64,000 bases of DNA, taken from positions 620,001 to 684,000 of the forward strand of contig NZ_JARVSM010000001.1 in NCBI RefSeq assembly GCF_030209175.1. Direction: 5' to 3'. The notes beneath the pieces are model-generated. The model worked only from the letters and a program-made list of their open reading frames with translations, did no database searches and was not told the origin of the DNA. Made by a program: the position numbers and the translations under genes. The stretch is from Pseudomonas sp. efr-133-TYG-5 (lineage in GTDB: Bacteria; Pseudomonadota; Gammaproteobacteria; Pseudomonadales; Pseudomonadaceae). Each line of letters opens with the position of its first letter. The first letter of the stretch is position 1. Shown in pieces: positions 1 through 8,024 of the stretch.

Positions 1-216
1 GCCGATGTGATGGTTACCTACAGCGACTCGGCTGAAGATCCACCCTCCGAATACTGCACGACGGCCCCCACCACGGCATTCACATTCGACGCGGAAACTT
101 CGTCTATCAGCGGCAGCATCAGCGCAACGGTTTCGGATGGTCTTGATCCGGTCAAGACTCACGCACTCGATCTCGAGTTTGATCTACAGGCAGCACAATG
201 GTCGCAACGCCGATAA
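1..216 (+). CDS. C-terminal end of an unknown protein, cut by the window edge
   Basis: The frame is open from base 1 to a TAA at 214-216, giving 71 residues with no convincing internal start, so this is read as the 3' end of a longer gene. The residues are rich in Ser, Thr, Asp and Glu with a single Cys and no recognisable motif. A bidirectional terminator follows within 20 bases, which supports a genuine gene end. Its style resembles the two beta-rich unknown proteins further right, but that is only an impression. Confidence 0.55.
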   Translation, partial: ADVMVTYSDSAEDPPSEYCTTAPTTAFTFDAETSSISGSISATVSDGLDPVKTHALDLEFDLQAAQWSQRR

Positions 217-231
217 CAACTGCGCAAAAAC

Positions 232-258
232 AAAAAGGAGGCGACTGCCTCCTTTTTT
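232..258. terminator. Bidirectional intrinsic terminator
   Basis: Perfect inverted repeat AAAAAGGAGGC / GCCTCCTTTTT with a 4-base loop and a T run on both strands. It lies between two convergent genes (end of the left-edge gene and end of the autotransporter) and can serve both. Confidence 0.9.
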
Positions 259-272
259 AGTTCAAAGCCTGA

Positions 273-2633
273 TCAGAATGCCACGCTGATACCGGCACTC
301 ACGTTGTAATCCTGCTTGACGGTCTTGCTTTGGCTTGAACCCGCCTCGGCAAACAACTGCACACCGTTTGGCAGCGCCCAGTTGACCCCACCGGCCAGTT
401 CAACGCTGGTCGCAGAAGTATCGTTGTTGAAACGGCTTTCGTTGACCCCGACTTCATTGGCCTTGATGAACTCATGCCCCATCGCGACCCGGACTCGCGG
501 TTGCAGTTTCTGGCCGTTGCCCAGATCCATTTCGCTGCCTACATAGAGGCCGCCCTTGGCCACAAGTGATCGAGTCAACTGGCTATCGACCTCAAGACCA
601 TTGTCCAGGGAATAATGTTTACCCGAGACCACTGCCGCGTTGAGTTGAGCAAAGGGCGCCAGGAACCAGCGATCGTTCAGCGCATACTGTTTACCCACTT
701 CAAGCGAACCACTCAGACCATAGCTGTGATAGTCGCCTTTGGTGCGAACACCATCACTCATGGTGACTTTCAGGTGATTGTCAAAGCGGTTTATCTTGGT
801 GACCGCATCAATGTAGAAGCCGGTTTGCGAGTCGAACTTCGTTGCATAAGCGCCCACCGAGTAACTGTCGACAGTACCGGAGCTGCCGTATTTCAGGTCC
901 AGGTTGCTCTGGCTGTAGCCAACCATCGCGCCGACCAGCCAGTCGGTGTCCGCCAGCTTCGTATCGGCCCCGAATACAACGCCCTGCTGAGTCTGACTGT
1001 AACCATCACCATAGCTGTCCTGGACGCTGTAGCGATTGCCGTAGGTACGCGTCCATACGCCGCCATTCCCTGAGTTCAGACGCCTGTCGCCCATTCGGGT
1101 GTTAAGCAACGTGCGTTCGGCGTCAATGATTGTCGGGGCCGTGTTGGCGATTGCCAGTACGGATCGGGTGCTGGTACTGACCTGAGTGTCTGGTCGCAGG
1201 AACCAGCCGTTGCCTTCATCAAACAACTTGTAAGTGAACGCACCGGCATCCACGGCACCGGTGACCAGAGCAAACGTCGCATCACCGCCGCCTACGCTGA
1301 CCAATTGGATAGGCTCGGCGGTCAACGGCTTGCTGCCGGTCGCAGTCACGTTGATTCGATAGTCGCCGGTAGCGTTACCCGTGACATTCAGAAAGTCGGT
1401 CTGCCGACCGCCGAAGTCCGTGGCCATCTGCAGGGTGCCATTACCGGACAAGCTGGCAACATCCAGTTGGTAGAACCCCGCACCCTGAGCAAAATCGAGT
1501 GTGCCGTTGCTCATGGCCAACTGACCCACCTGGTTATTGCCGGTCAGGACCCAGGTCGAGTCATTCAGCGCGAAGCTCGATACATTTTCCACGCCGCCGG
1601 TGAATGTCGAGCCATTGGCAAGCGTGACATTGGAGCCCTTGCTGGCATCGCCTTGAAAATGACCGGTGAAACTACTTTGATTGTTCAGACTCAGGCTGGA
1701 CACATTTTGCAGATTACCGTTCAACGAAGCGTTGCCGTCGAGACTGACCGCTGCTGTGCTGCCAGACTCCACCACAATATCGCCGTTGAGGTTACTGTTG
1801 ACCACATTGAAATCGACGGACGCCCCACCTGCCACTTCCAGTATCGAGCCGTTGCCGCCAATCAGCGTGGAACCATTCAAAACGTTGATTGCGAGAGGCC
1901 CCAGCGGATTGCTGGCGATATCTGCGCGGATCGCCGCGCCGGTTTTCCCCTCGACACTGGAGTTGTCGAGAACCAGCGTGCTCAGCTGTTCATCAGTGCC
2001 ATCTTGTTGATAAACAACGCCATTGAGACCACCGATGATTTTTGAGCCAGCGCTCAGATTCGCCGAGCCGCCGGCCAGCGTGAGACCAAAACTCGTTGCA
2101 CCAGTACCTTCCAGCGTACTGTTCGCCAGGTTCAGCACACTGTAGGCCGTGGCAAAAGCCCCACCGGTGGTGCCGCGAACGGTGCTGTCGAACATATCGA
2201 CTCGTGAGCCGGTCTGGGTATCGACATCCCGCACGGCTTGCAAGCCGATCGGCAGACCGGAAATGGTCGAGCCCGAAATGACCGCAGCGCTGTTCTCCAG
2301 CGACAAAGCAACGAAGCCGCCGACACCGGTCACCGTGACGTTATCGAGGTTGACCGATCCACCGACGGCGTCGATGCGCTGGGTCTGGCCACCGTTGGCA
2401 TTCAGCGTCCCGCCCTGCACCGTGATGTCCAGTGTGCTGGCACCGTTGCTGGTCAGGATCGATCCGTTCGCCAGTTGCCAGCTTTCCACTGCCGACCCAG
2501 GCGAGATCGTTTCCAGCTCTCCGGGATTCAATGCGCGAGCCTGTGCATGAGGCGCGGACAACAGGAGCAGGGCCAGATACGGAAATCCACGAAGGAGATG
2601 ACGCTGTACAACGAGATTGTCTTTCGAGCACAT
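273..2633 (-). CDS. Autotransporter with pertactin-like passenger and outer-membrane beta-barrel
   Basis: 786 residues from the ATG at 2633; an upstream TTG at 2657 is possible but neither start has a strong ribosome site. An N-terminal hydrophobic stretch with an Ala-x-Ala-type end (APHAQARA) reads as a signal peptide. Residues about 40-400 are repetitive, rich in Gly, Asn, Ser and Val, as expected of a beta-helix passenger. A pertactin-like stretch follows (about 390-490), then an about 270-residue C-terminal barrel starting near NGGVWTRTYG and ending in aromatic Phe (SAGISVAF), the usual outer-membrane assembly signal. This is type Va secretion. The passenger carries no visible protease or lipase active site, so adhesion or surface interaction is inferred, not shown. 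It stands alone between two terminator-like hairpins. Confidence 0.9.
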   Translation of the reverse strand: MCSKDNLVVQRHLLRGFPYLALLLLSAPHAQARALNPGELETISPGSAVESWQLANGSILTSNGASTLDITVQGGTLNANGGQTQRIDAVGGSVNLDNVTVTGVGGFVALSLENSAAVISGSTISGLPIGLQAVRDVDTQTGSRVDMFDSTVRGTTGGAFATAYSVLNLANSTLEGTGATSFGLTLAGGSANLSAGSKIIGGLNGVVYQQDGTDEQLSTLVLDNSSVEGKTGAAIRADIASNPLGPLAINVLNGSTLIGGNGSILEVAGGASVDFNVVNSNLNGDIVVESGSTAAVSLDGNASLNGNLQNVSSLSLNNQSSFTGHFQGDASKGSNVTLANGSTFTGGVENVSSFALNDSTWVLTGNNQVGQLAMSNGTLDFAQGAGFYQLDVASLSGNGTLQMATDFGGRQTDFLNVTGNATGDYRINVTATGSKPLTAEPIQLVSVGGGDATFALVTGAVDAGAFTYKLFDEGNGWFLRPDTQVSTSTRSVLAIANTAPTIIDAERTLLNTRMGDRRLNSGNGGVWTRTYGNRYSVQDSYGDGYSQTQQGVVFGADTKLADTDWLVGAMVGYSQSNLDLKYGSSGTVDSYSVGAYATKFDSQTGFYIDAVTKINRFDNHLKVTMSDGVRTKGDYHSYGLSGSLEVGKQYALNDRWFLAPFAQLNAAVVSGKHYSLDNGLEVDSQLTRSLVAKGGLYVGSEMDLGNGQKLQPRVRVAMGHEFIKANEVGVNESRFNNDTSATSVELAGGVNWALPNGVQLFAEAGSSQSKTVKQDYNVSAGISVAF

Positions 2634-2797
2634 GAGAACCACCACTATCAACTTCAAAAGGAAGGTTCGGCGGCCTACATCGGATACGCCTTACCAAAGG
2701 CCGGCAAGGTTACTGATCCTCAGGGAAGCTCGATGTAGGAAAAGTCTGCCAATAAGTCGGATGTTTCCTTTAAGTGCGAGTGAGCTCGCCTGTGCGG

Positions 2798-2838
2798 CGC
2801 CCGTCACACCAACGCATGTCGCGCTGCTGTGACGGGCG
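2798..2838 (-). terminator. Hairpin after the 671-residue gene, possible terminator
   Basis: Perfect 11-bp arms CGCCCGTCACA / TGTGACGGGCG with a 19-base loop, 16 bases past the stop of the minus-strand gene. There is no T run after it, so termination is only suggested by position. Confidence 0.35.
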
Positions 2839-2853
2839 TCTGCAGGCGCAGGT

Positions 2854-4869
2854 TCAGGCATCCTCGCAGTATTCCCCGCGCGGATTGACCAGACTGATCA
2901 CGGAATGAAACTCGGCCGAAGGATATTCAGTGGCGTTGATCTCAACCGTGTACCAGATTTTCCACCAGCCTTCGTAATCGCCCGGCGTAACAGGTATTGG
3001 GGGTGGTACCGGAATATTTCTGATCGTGGGGTCATAGGGCGCAATGACCATATCGATGCCGGTAGTCCCCTCTGGATCGATAATGGGATGCGCTGCCGAT
3101 TTGAAAGTGGTTTGCGGCGACGGCTGTGTCATCGCCTCATCCCGGTAACCCTGGGCATGCAGAAAGACATTCCTGCCCGCCTTCAGATGAGTCGGATTAC
3201 CGGGAATGTGAACTTTCAAGCCAAAATTCGGCTCCTTGAGATCATCGCAAAGAATGATGTTTTCATCCTCGAACTCTCTCTCGACCTGCGGCTCATCCAA
3301 ATCGACAACGATGGCGTTATTGGTGACATATGTGATGGGGGATTTATTTTCGTTAAGACCACCAATATCAGACCAGAACCACTGAAGCGGTTTATCCTGA
3401 CCGAGGCCGCCGTCTTCAATCGTTTTCCAAAGCAAAGTCAGTGGGATGGAGGTGTCTCCAGTCTTCGGAAACTCCGGACCAAAGCGTACACCGGCGTATT
3501 CACCGAAAACTTGCTGGCCGGTTTTAACCGGTTTATTCGGATCATTCGGGAAGGTGACGGTCACTGTCTGAGGTTTATTGTAATCCTCAGGTTCAAGCAC
3601 ATCAGGTACCGCGGTGCTGGTAATGTGCGGTTTAGGCAGTTCGTCATTGGGCGCAGGTGGGTCTACCGGGTTGAGCGGACCTGGGTAATAGACATTCTCA
3701 GCAAAATCATCAAGAAATGAACTGCTCACTGTTGTCGGGCCGCGCAACAACGTGGCTTCCACCCTGACGGGAACATCCGTCTCGGTGTCAGCTCCACCTT
3801 CATAATAGGAAGCCTCGATATCGGCGTAGGGAACATCCCGTATATGTGAAGTGCCCGTGCCAAATTCTTCCGTGCCTAAATCCTGGTTATTCCAGGTAAG
3901 TTTTACCTCATCATTATCCAGCACATTCGTAACTCTTCTCAGCTCGATCTTGACGCCTACCCCACAATCCTTCAGATCAATCAACTTATCCGTTGTTGCC
4001 AGTGGCACAATCGGCTTATCGATAACCGGTTTTGGCTTGAATTGCACTTTCAAGCCGACGGCAGAGGACAATGCACTACGATTACCCGGATCGCCTGCAC
4101 CATCGTCAAAAATATAGTACCCATAGATTGCTCTTGGGCCCAGTTGTTTTACCTTTTCAATATCGACGGTAATTGTCCCGATACCTGCCGTATCGGTGAA
4201 AGTCCCCTCGTAAAGCGGCGGATCGGGGTTTACAAGCGAATAGGTTTCGCTGATGTAAAACAAAATCTTGTCAGACGCCATCCTGTTTTGATAGTTGATT
4301 GTAAACGTAACCACCATGCCGGTTTTATTGCGCTCGATAAAATCATCATCGATAACGTCATTGGTAGACAATGTGGGCAGTACAGGCACCGGTGGACGCG
4401 ATTTCGGACCGCCCGGCACAGCTTGGTAAGGGGCTCGACGGTCAATGATGAACGGCGTTGGGTCCGACGACCACAGGTTGCCAAAAGGAGGTCGCACGCG
4501 ATAGCGGACCTGCCATTCGGTGGGGGTAGCAGGCGGATTGTCCTCGACATGCGCATCGGCTGGAATTTCTATCAAATAGGTAGGTGGCCGCCCTGCGACA
4601 GTCCCGGCAGGAAAGCCATGTTGTTCCACCCAGTTATTGGTACCGGCGCGAGTCGTGCTGACCTCCACGTAGTCATTGTCTACCTGGATTTCCCATAGTT
4701 TCAACTCCACTTGAATCATTCCGCCAGGCACTAACTTTGCTGCAATTATTCGGTTATCGGTATCACTCACCTTATCCATCACGGTCGGTGGCAAACCGGC
4801 CAAAGGTCCGACTGATCGGGTTTGAAGGGCTAACCGATCAACTTCACCAAGTTTTTGTTTCGCGTTCAT
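2854..4869 (-). CDS. Unknown beta-rich multidomain protein (671 aa)
   Basis: I do not recognise a named family. The start ATG at 4869 follows a good GGAGGT site. There is no signal peptide or membrane segment. The sequence is acidic, rich in Pro, Asp, Thr and Val, and looks like successive Ig-like beta-sandwich modules of roughly 110-130 residues; phrases such as VRYRVRPPFGNLW followed by PFIIDRRAPYQ mark module ends. A similar phrase pair (IYYSVRAVRPFPGNR, KLTIDRSVIPL) occurs in the next gene upstream, so the two are probably related by shared modules. They lie on the same strand 133 bases apart and may be co-transcribed. Function is unknown; a cell-surface or secreted structural role is only a guess from composition. 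Confidence 0.75.
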   Translation of the reverse strand: MNAKQKLGEVDRLALQTRSVGPLAGLPPTVMDKVSDTDNRIIAAKLVPGGMIQVELKLWEIQVDNDYVEVSTTRAGTNNWVEQHGFPAGTVAGRPPTYLIEIPADAHVEDNPPATPTEWQVRYRVRPPFGNLWSSDPTPFIIDRRAPYQAVPGGPKSRPPVPVLPTLSTNDVIDDDFIERNKTGMVVTFTINYQNRMASDKILFYISETYSLVNPDPPLYEGTFTDTAGIGTITVDIEKVKQLGPRAIYGYYIFDDGAGDPGNRSALSSAVGLKVQFKPKPVIDKPIVPLATTDKLIDLKDCGVGVKIELRRVTNVLDNDEVKLTWNNQDLGTEEFGTGTSHIRDVPYADIEASYYEGGADTETDVPVRVEATLLRGPTTVSSSFLDDFAENVYYPGPLNPVDPPAPNDELPKPHITSTAVPDVLEPEDYNKPQTVTVTFPNDPNKPVKTGQQVFGEYAGVRFGPEFPKTGDTSIPLTLLWKTIEDGGLGQDKPLQWFWSDIGGLNENKSPITYVTNNAIVVDLDEPQVEREFEDENIILCDDLKEPNFGLKVHIPGNPTHLKAGRNVFLHAQGYRDEAMTQPSPQTTFKSAAHPIIDPEGTTGIDMVIAPYDPTIRNIPVPPPIPVTPGDYEGWWKIWYTVEINATEYPSAEFHSVISLVNPRGEYCEDA

Positions 4870-5002
4870 TTGCCGACCTCCAAGTTATTTTCGTATCACG
4901 CACGAGATCACAGTACTGCCAAACATCAGTACCACAACACTTATTAACCAAGAACAATCACCGCCATCAACAGCAGCAACATTAATACGAAAGATAGGCT
5001 GT

Positions 5003-5836
5003 TTATGGCGGCCCACAGGACTTGCCGCCAGAACCAACAATAATGCGATCAATCTTGACCAACCCGACCTCAGACTGACCTATGTACACACCCGCTCTTT
5101 TTATTTTATAAACCAGCGTCCCGGAGCAGCGATTTACCAGAGGCTCTGAATATGGAACAAACGGTATCGGCGGTAATTCAAAACCGTCGAGATTTTTTTC
5201 GTCATCTTCGCTCAAGGTATAACTGAACTCGCCACGAGTGCCTGGAACATAAAACTGTTCCGCGCCATTGAGTACTGAAAAGCCCCTCCAGACACTTTCG
5301 CAAATATCACCTTTCTTGAATCCCTGGAAAGGTATCAAAACAAATATCCCATCCCAGATGGGCCGCTGGGTATCACAATTCAAATAACCCGAATACGTGG
5401 CATCCGGAAATTCCGGCTCCAACAAAATCGGCAAAGGAATTACGCTGCGATCGATCGTCAGTTTCTTTTCAGCGGAATCAAGCCTGTTACCCGGAAAAGG
5501 TCTGACGGCTCTGACGGAGTAATAAATATGGGCGATGCCGTCATTGGCGAAGAGACTGACATCCAGCGGTATCGCAAACTCGACCTCGGTAATAGGCCCG
5601 TCTTTGACCTGCTTGTAGATCGTGTCAGTTACTCCGCCCCGAACCCAGTAGACCGTGAGCTCATCCGCTCTTCCGGGCTGATCAGCGTAGTTGGGCCAAC
5701 GGGGAACTCTTGCAATGCCGCCGTTGAGCAGGACCTTGGCGGGCACGTTGCCGTCTGGATCGCTATCGAGTACATCGTCCACCTTGGGTGGGTCGGCGAG
5801 CAGCGGACTCGATGAATTTCCTTCACTGATCGACAT
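5003..5836 (-). CDS. Unknown beta-rich protein (277 aa) downstream of a lux box
   Basis: Start ATG at 5836 with AGGA ten bases upstream. No signal peptide or membrane helix. The N-terminal half carries one module similar in wording to those of the 671-residue protein; the C-terminal half has several cysteines and ends in GGKSCGPP. No family name can be given. It is the first gene of a likely two-gene minus-strand unit with the 671-residue gene. A perfect 16-bp palindrome of lux-box form lies about 65-85 bases upstream of the start, suggesting control by a LuxR-type regulator that is not encoded in this window. Confidence 0.7.
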   Translation of the reverse strand: MSISEGNSSSPLLADPPKVDDVLDSDPDGNVPAKVLLNGGIARVPRWPNYADQPGRADELTVYWVRGGVTDTIYKQVKDGPITEVEFAIPLDVSLFANDGIAHIYYSVRAVRPFPGNRLDSAEKKLTIDRSVIPLPILLEPEFPDATYSGYLNCDTQRPIWDGIFVLIPFQGFKKGDICESVWRGFSVLNGAEQFYVPGTRGEFSYTLSEDDEKNLDGFELPPIPFVPYSEPLVNRCSGTLVYKIKRAGVYIGQSEVGLVKIDRIIVGSGGKSCGPP

Positions 5837-5900
5837 GGCTAAATCCTGTGGATCCGAATCTGCGATTAAGGAAATTAGAAGCTCATACCGGGGTTTTGCC

Positions 5901-5920
5901 TACTGTCAGATCTGACAGGT
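5901..5920 (-). promoter_or_regulatory. lux-box-like palindrome
   Basis: On the minus strand the 20 bases read ACCTGTCAGATCTGACAGTA. The core CTGTCAGATCTGACAG is a perfect palindrome and has the CT-N12-AG form of LasR/RhlR/TraR-type operators. It lies in the 201-base divergent region between the 277-residue unknown gene and ptxS, placed suitably for activating the unknown gene. Assignment to a LuxR-family protein is by motif only. Confidence 0.6.
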
Positions 5921-5996
5921 AGCGATACCACTCGTCGGCTACGACCGTCATCCAACGGGGTTATCCACTTGACGATTTTCCAAGGTTGAGGTCCAC

Positions 5997-6010
5997 TGAA
6001 ACCGGTTTCA
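5997..6010. promoter_or_regulatory. PtxS operator upstream of ptxS
   Basis: The 14-base palindrome TGAAACCGGTTTCA is the known PtxS-type operator of Pseudomonas. It lies 27 bases upstream of the ptxS GTG start, as expected for autoregulation, and the same sequence recurs in front of kguE. Confidence 0.9.
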
Positions 6011-6037
6011 TACCTACATAAAAATAAAGGTTTCAGC

Positions 6038-7066
6038 GTGAACGACTTTTCCGCCGCCCAGCGCAGCCGCGTAACCATGCTCGATGTCGCCGAACGCGCC
6101 GGCGTTTCCAAGGCCAGCGTCTCGCGTTTTATCGGCGATGACCGTGCCCTGCTTTCCGATGCCATCGCCTTGCGCATCGAACAGGCCATTGCCGAACTGG
6201 GTTACCGCCCGAACCAGATGGCCCGTGGCTTGAAACGCGGGCGTACGCGTCTGATCGGCATGCTGGTGGCCGATATCCGCAACCCTTATTCGATTGCCGT
6301 GATGCACGGGGTGGAAACCGCCTGCCGTGCGCATGGCTACAGCCTGGTGGTGTGCAACACCGACCGTGACGACGAGCAGGAACGCCAGCACCTGGCGCTG
6401 TTGCGCTCCTACAACATCGAAGGGCTGATCGTGAACACCCTCGGCCATCACCGTGACGAGCTCCACGAACTGCACCGGGAAATGCCGCTGGTGCTGGTGG
6501 ACCGCAAGGTCGATGGCCTTGACAGCGACATGGTCGGCCTGAACAACCCGCAGGCTGTCGAGATGGCGCTGACGCACCTCGAGCAGCGTGGCTATCGCGA
6601 TGTATTGCTGGTGACTGAGCCCTACGACGGCACCAGTTCGCGTATCGAGCGAGTCAGCAGTTTTCAGACGCAGATTGCCCGACGCCCCGGGATGACCGGG
6701 GCCTTGCTGGAAACCGGCGATTCACTCGCCGCTCATCTTCAAACCTTTTTAAACAAACCGGCTACCGGGCCTAAAGCACTGTTCTGCGCCAACGGCGTCG
6801 CCGCGCTGGCCTGCACCCTCGCCTTGCGCGAAATCGGCTGCGGGTTATTCGAGGACATCGGGCTGATTGCCCTGGACGATCTGGATTGGTACCCGTTGGT
6901 GGGCAGCGGAATGACCGCCCTCGCTCAGCCGACGGCCGAGATTGGCGCGCGGGCGTTCGAGTGTTTGCTCAAGCGCTTGCGGGGAGATGTCGAGGTAGCG
7001 CGCAGAGTGGATTTTGCCCCGGTGCTGATTGAGCGGGGTTCTACCCGAGGGATGGGTGGTGTTTGA
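6038..7066 (+). CDS. ptxS: PtxS, LacI-family repressor of 2-ketogluconate utilisation
   Basis: 342 residues from a GTG start behind an AAAGG site. The N-terminal LacI helix-turn-helix is seen at about 14-33 (MLDVAERAGVSKASVSRF), followed by the hinge and a periplasmic-binding-protein-like sugar domain with the LIGMLVADIRNPYSIAVMHG stretch near 70. The whole sequence closely matches P. aeruginosa PtxS as I know it. In that family 2-ketogluconate releases the repressor from TGAAACCGGTTTCA sites, and two such sites flank this gene. It sits immediately before the kguEKTD operon and is separated from it by a REP pair and the second operator, so it is probably transcribed separately. Confidence 0.93.
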   Translation: MNDFSAAQRSRVTMLDVAERAGVSKASVSRFIGDDRALLSDAIALRIEQAIAELGYRPNQMARGLKRGRTRLIGMLVADIRNPYSIAVMHGVETACRAHGYSLVVCNTDRDDEQERQHLALLRSYNIEGLIVNTLGHHRDELHELHREMPLVLVDRKVDGLDSDMVGLNNPQAVEMALTHLEQRGYRDVLLVTEPYDGTSSRIERVSSFQTQIARRPGMTGALLETGDSLAAHLQTFLNKPATGPKALFCANGVAALACTLALREIGCGLFEDIGLIALDDLDWYPLVGSGMTALAQPTAEIGARAFECLLKRLRGDVEVARRVDFAPVLIERGSTRGMGGV

Positions 7067-7074
7067 GCTGACGT

Positions 7075-7165
7075 CTTCGCTGGCAAGCCAGCTCCCACAA
7101 GGTCCGAGGCGTTTAGGCAATTCATGTACACCGTCGAACCTGTGGGAGCAGGCTTGCCAGCGAAG
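7075..7165. repeat. REP pair (REPIN) between ptxS and kguE
   Basis: Two inverted REP units, CTTCGCTGGCAAGCCAGCTC at the left and the opposite orientation ending CTTGCCAGCGAAG at the right, separated by about 40 bases. This is the Pseudomonas REPIN arrangement and may act as a terminator or mRNA stabiliser after ptxS. Confidence 0.85.
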
Positions 7166-7214
7166 AGGCCCGAGAGGCCATCACAGCACCACCTGATTTT
7201 TTTTTGCACAAAAA

Positions 7215-7228
7215 TGAAACCGGTTTCA
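7215..7228. promoter_or_regulatory. PtxS operator upstream of kguE
   Basis: A second exact copy of TGAAACCGGTTTCA, 13 bases before the kguE start codon. A repressor here would block transcription or early elongation of the kgu operon. Confidence 0.9.
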
Positions 7229-7241
7229 GAGGTAGATAATA

Positions 7242-8024
7242 ATGAATAAACCTGCCGTTTCCATCAGCCTGTCCAGCTACGGCGCCGAGCTTGTGCGCCA
7301 ACGCGGCCAGGACTTCTTCATCAATGTACTGGCCGCCGCCGGCGCCGATCGCATCGAGTGGCGCGAAGAGCTGCTGACCCGCGAAGTGCCGGCGCAACTG
7401 AGCGCCGCCGCCCAGGCGCAGGGCCTGCAAAGCATCTATTCGTCGCCGAGTGAACTGTGGCTCGCCGGGCAGGCCCGGCCCAATCCCGAGCTGATCAGCG
7501 CGCTGCAACAGGCACAGGCGTTTGGCTCGAAGTGGCTGAAGGTCTCGCTCGGTTATTTCACCGACAACTGTGATCTGCAGGTGCTCAAACAGCTGCTGGG
7601 CAACAGCCCCGTGCAGCTGCTGGTGGAAAACGACCAGACCTTGCATGGCGGCCGCATCGAGCCGTTCCAGCGCTTTTTCGCCGCCGTCGAGCAGCACCAC
7701 CTGCCGGTCAAGATGACCTTCGACATCGGCAACTGGCAGTGGCAAGACCAGTCCGCCAGCAACGCCGCACGCCTGCTCGGACGGCATGTCGGCTACGTGC
7801 ACTGCAAAGCGGTAGCCCGCCGTGCCGACGGCAAACTGGTCGCCGTGCCACCCGCGATCAGCGACCTGCATGTGTGGGAACAACTGCTGCGGCATATGGC
7901 CCAAGGCGTTATGCGCGCCGCCGAGTACCCGTTGCAGGGCGATGACTTGATCGCACTGACCACCGAGCATGTCGCCGCCCTCGCCCACCTTGGCCAATCG
8001 CGCCTGGAGCCTGCCCATGTCTGA
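7242..8024 (+). CDS. kguE: KguE, sugar epimerase/isomerase-like protein of the 2-ketogluconate operon
   Basis: 260 residues starting at ATG 7242 behind AGAGGT. It has the xylose-isomerase-like TIM-barrel pattern of the family, with acidic and His metal-ligand candidates in EWREEL, VENDQTLHGGR, MTFDIGNW and GYVHCK. KguE is the first gene of the kgu operon in Pseudomonas; its exact reaction is poorly defined and it is usually called a putative epimerase. The stop overlaps the start of kguK by 8 bases, implying translational coupling. Confidence 0.88.
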   Translation: MNKPAVSISLSSYGAELVRQRGQDFFINVLAAAGADRIEWREELLTREVPAQLSAAAQAQGLQSIYSSPSELWLAGQARPNPELISALQQAQAFGSKWLKVSLGYFTDNCDLQVLKQLLGNSPVQLLVENDQTLHGGRIEPFQRFFAAVEQHHLPVKMTFDIGNWQWQDQSASNAARLLGRHVGYVHCKAVARRADGKLVAVPPAISDLHVWEQLLRHMAQGVMRAAEYPLQGDDLIALTTEHVAALAHLGQSRLEPAHV

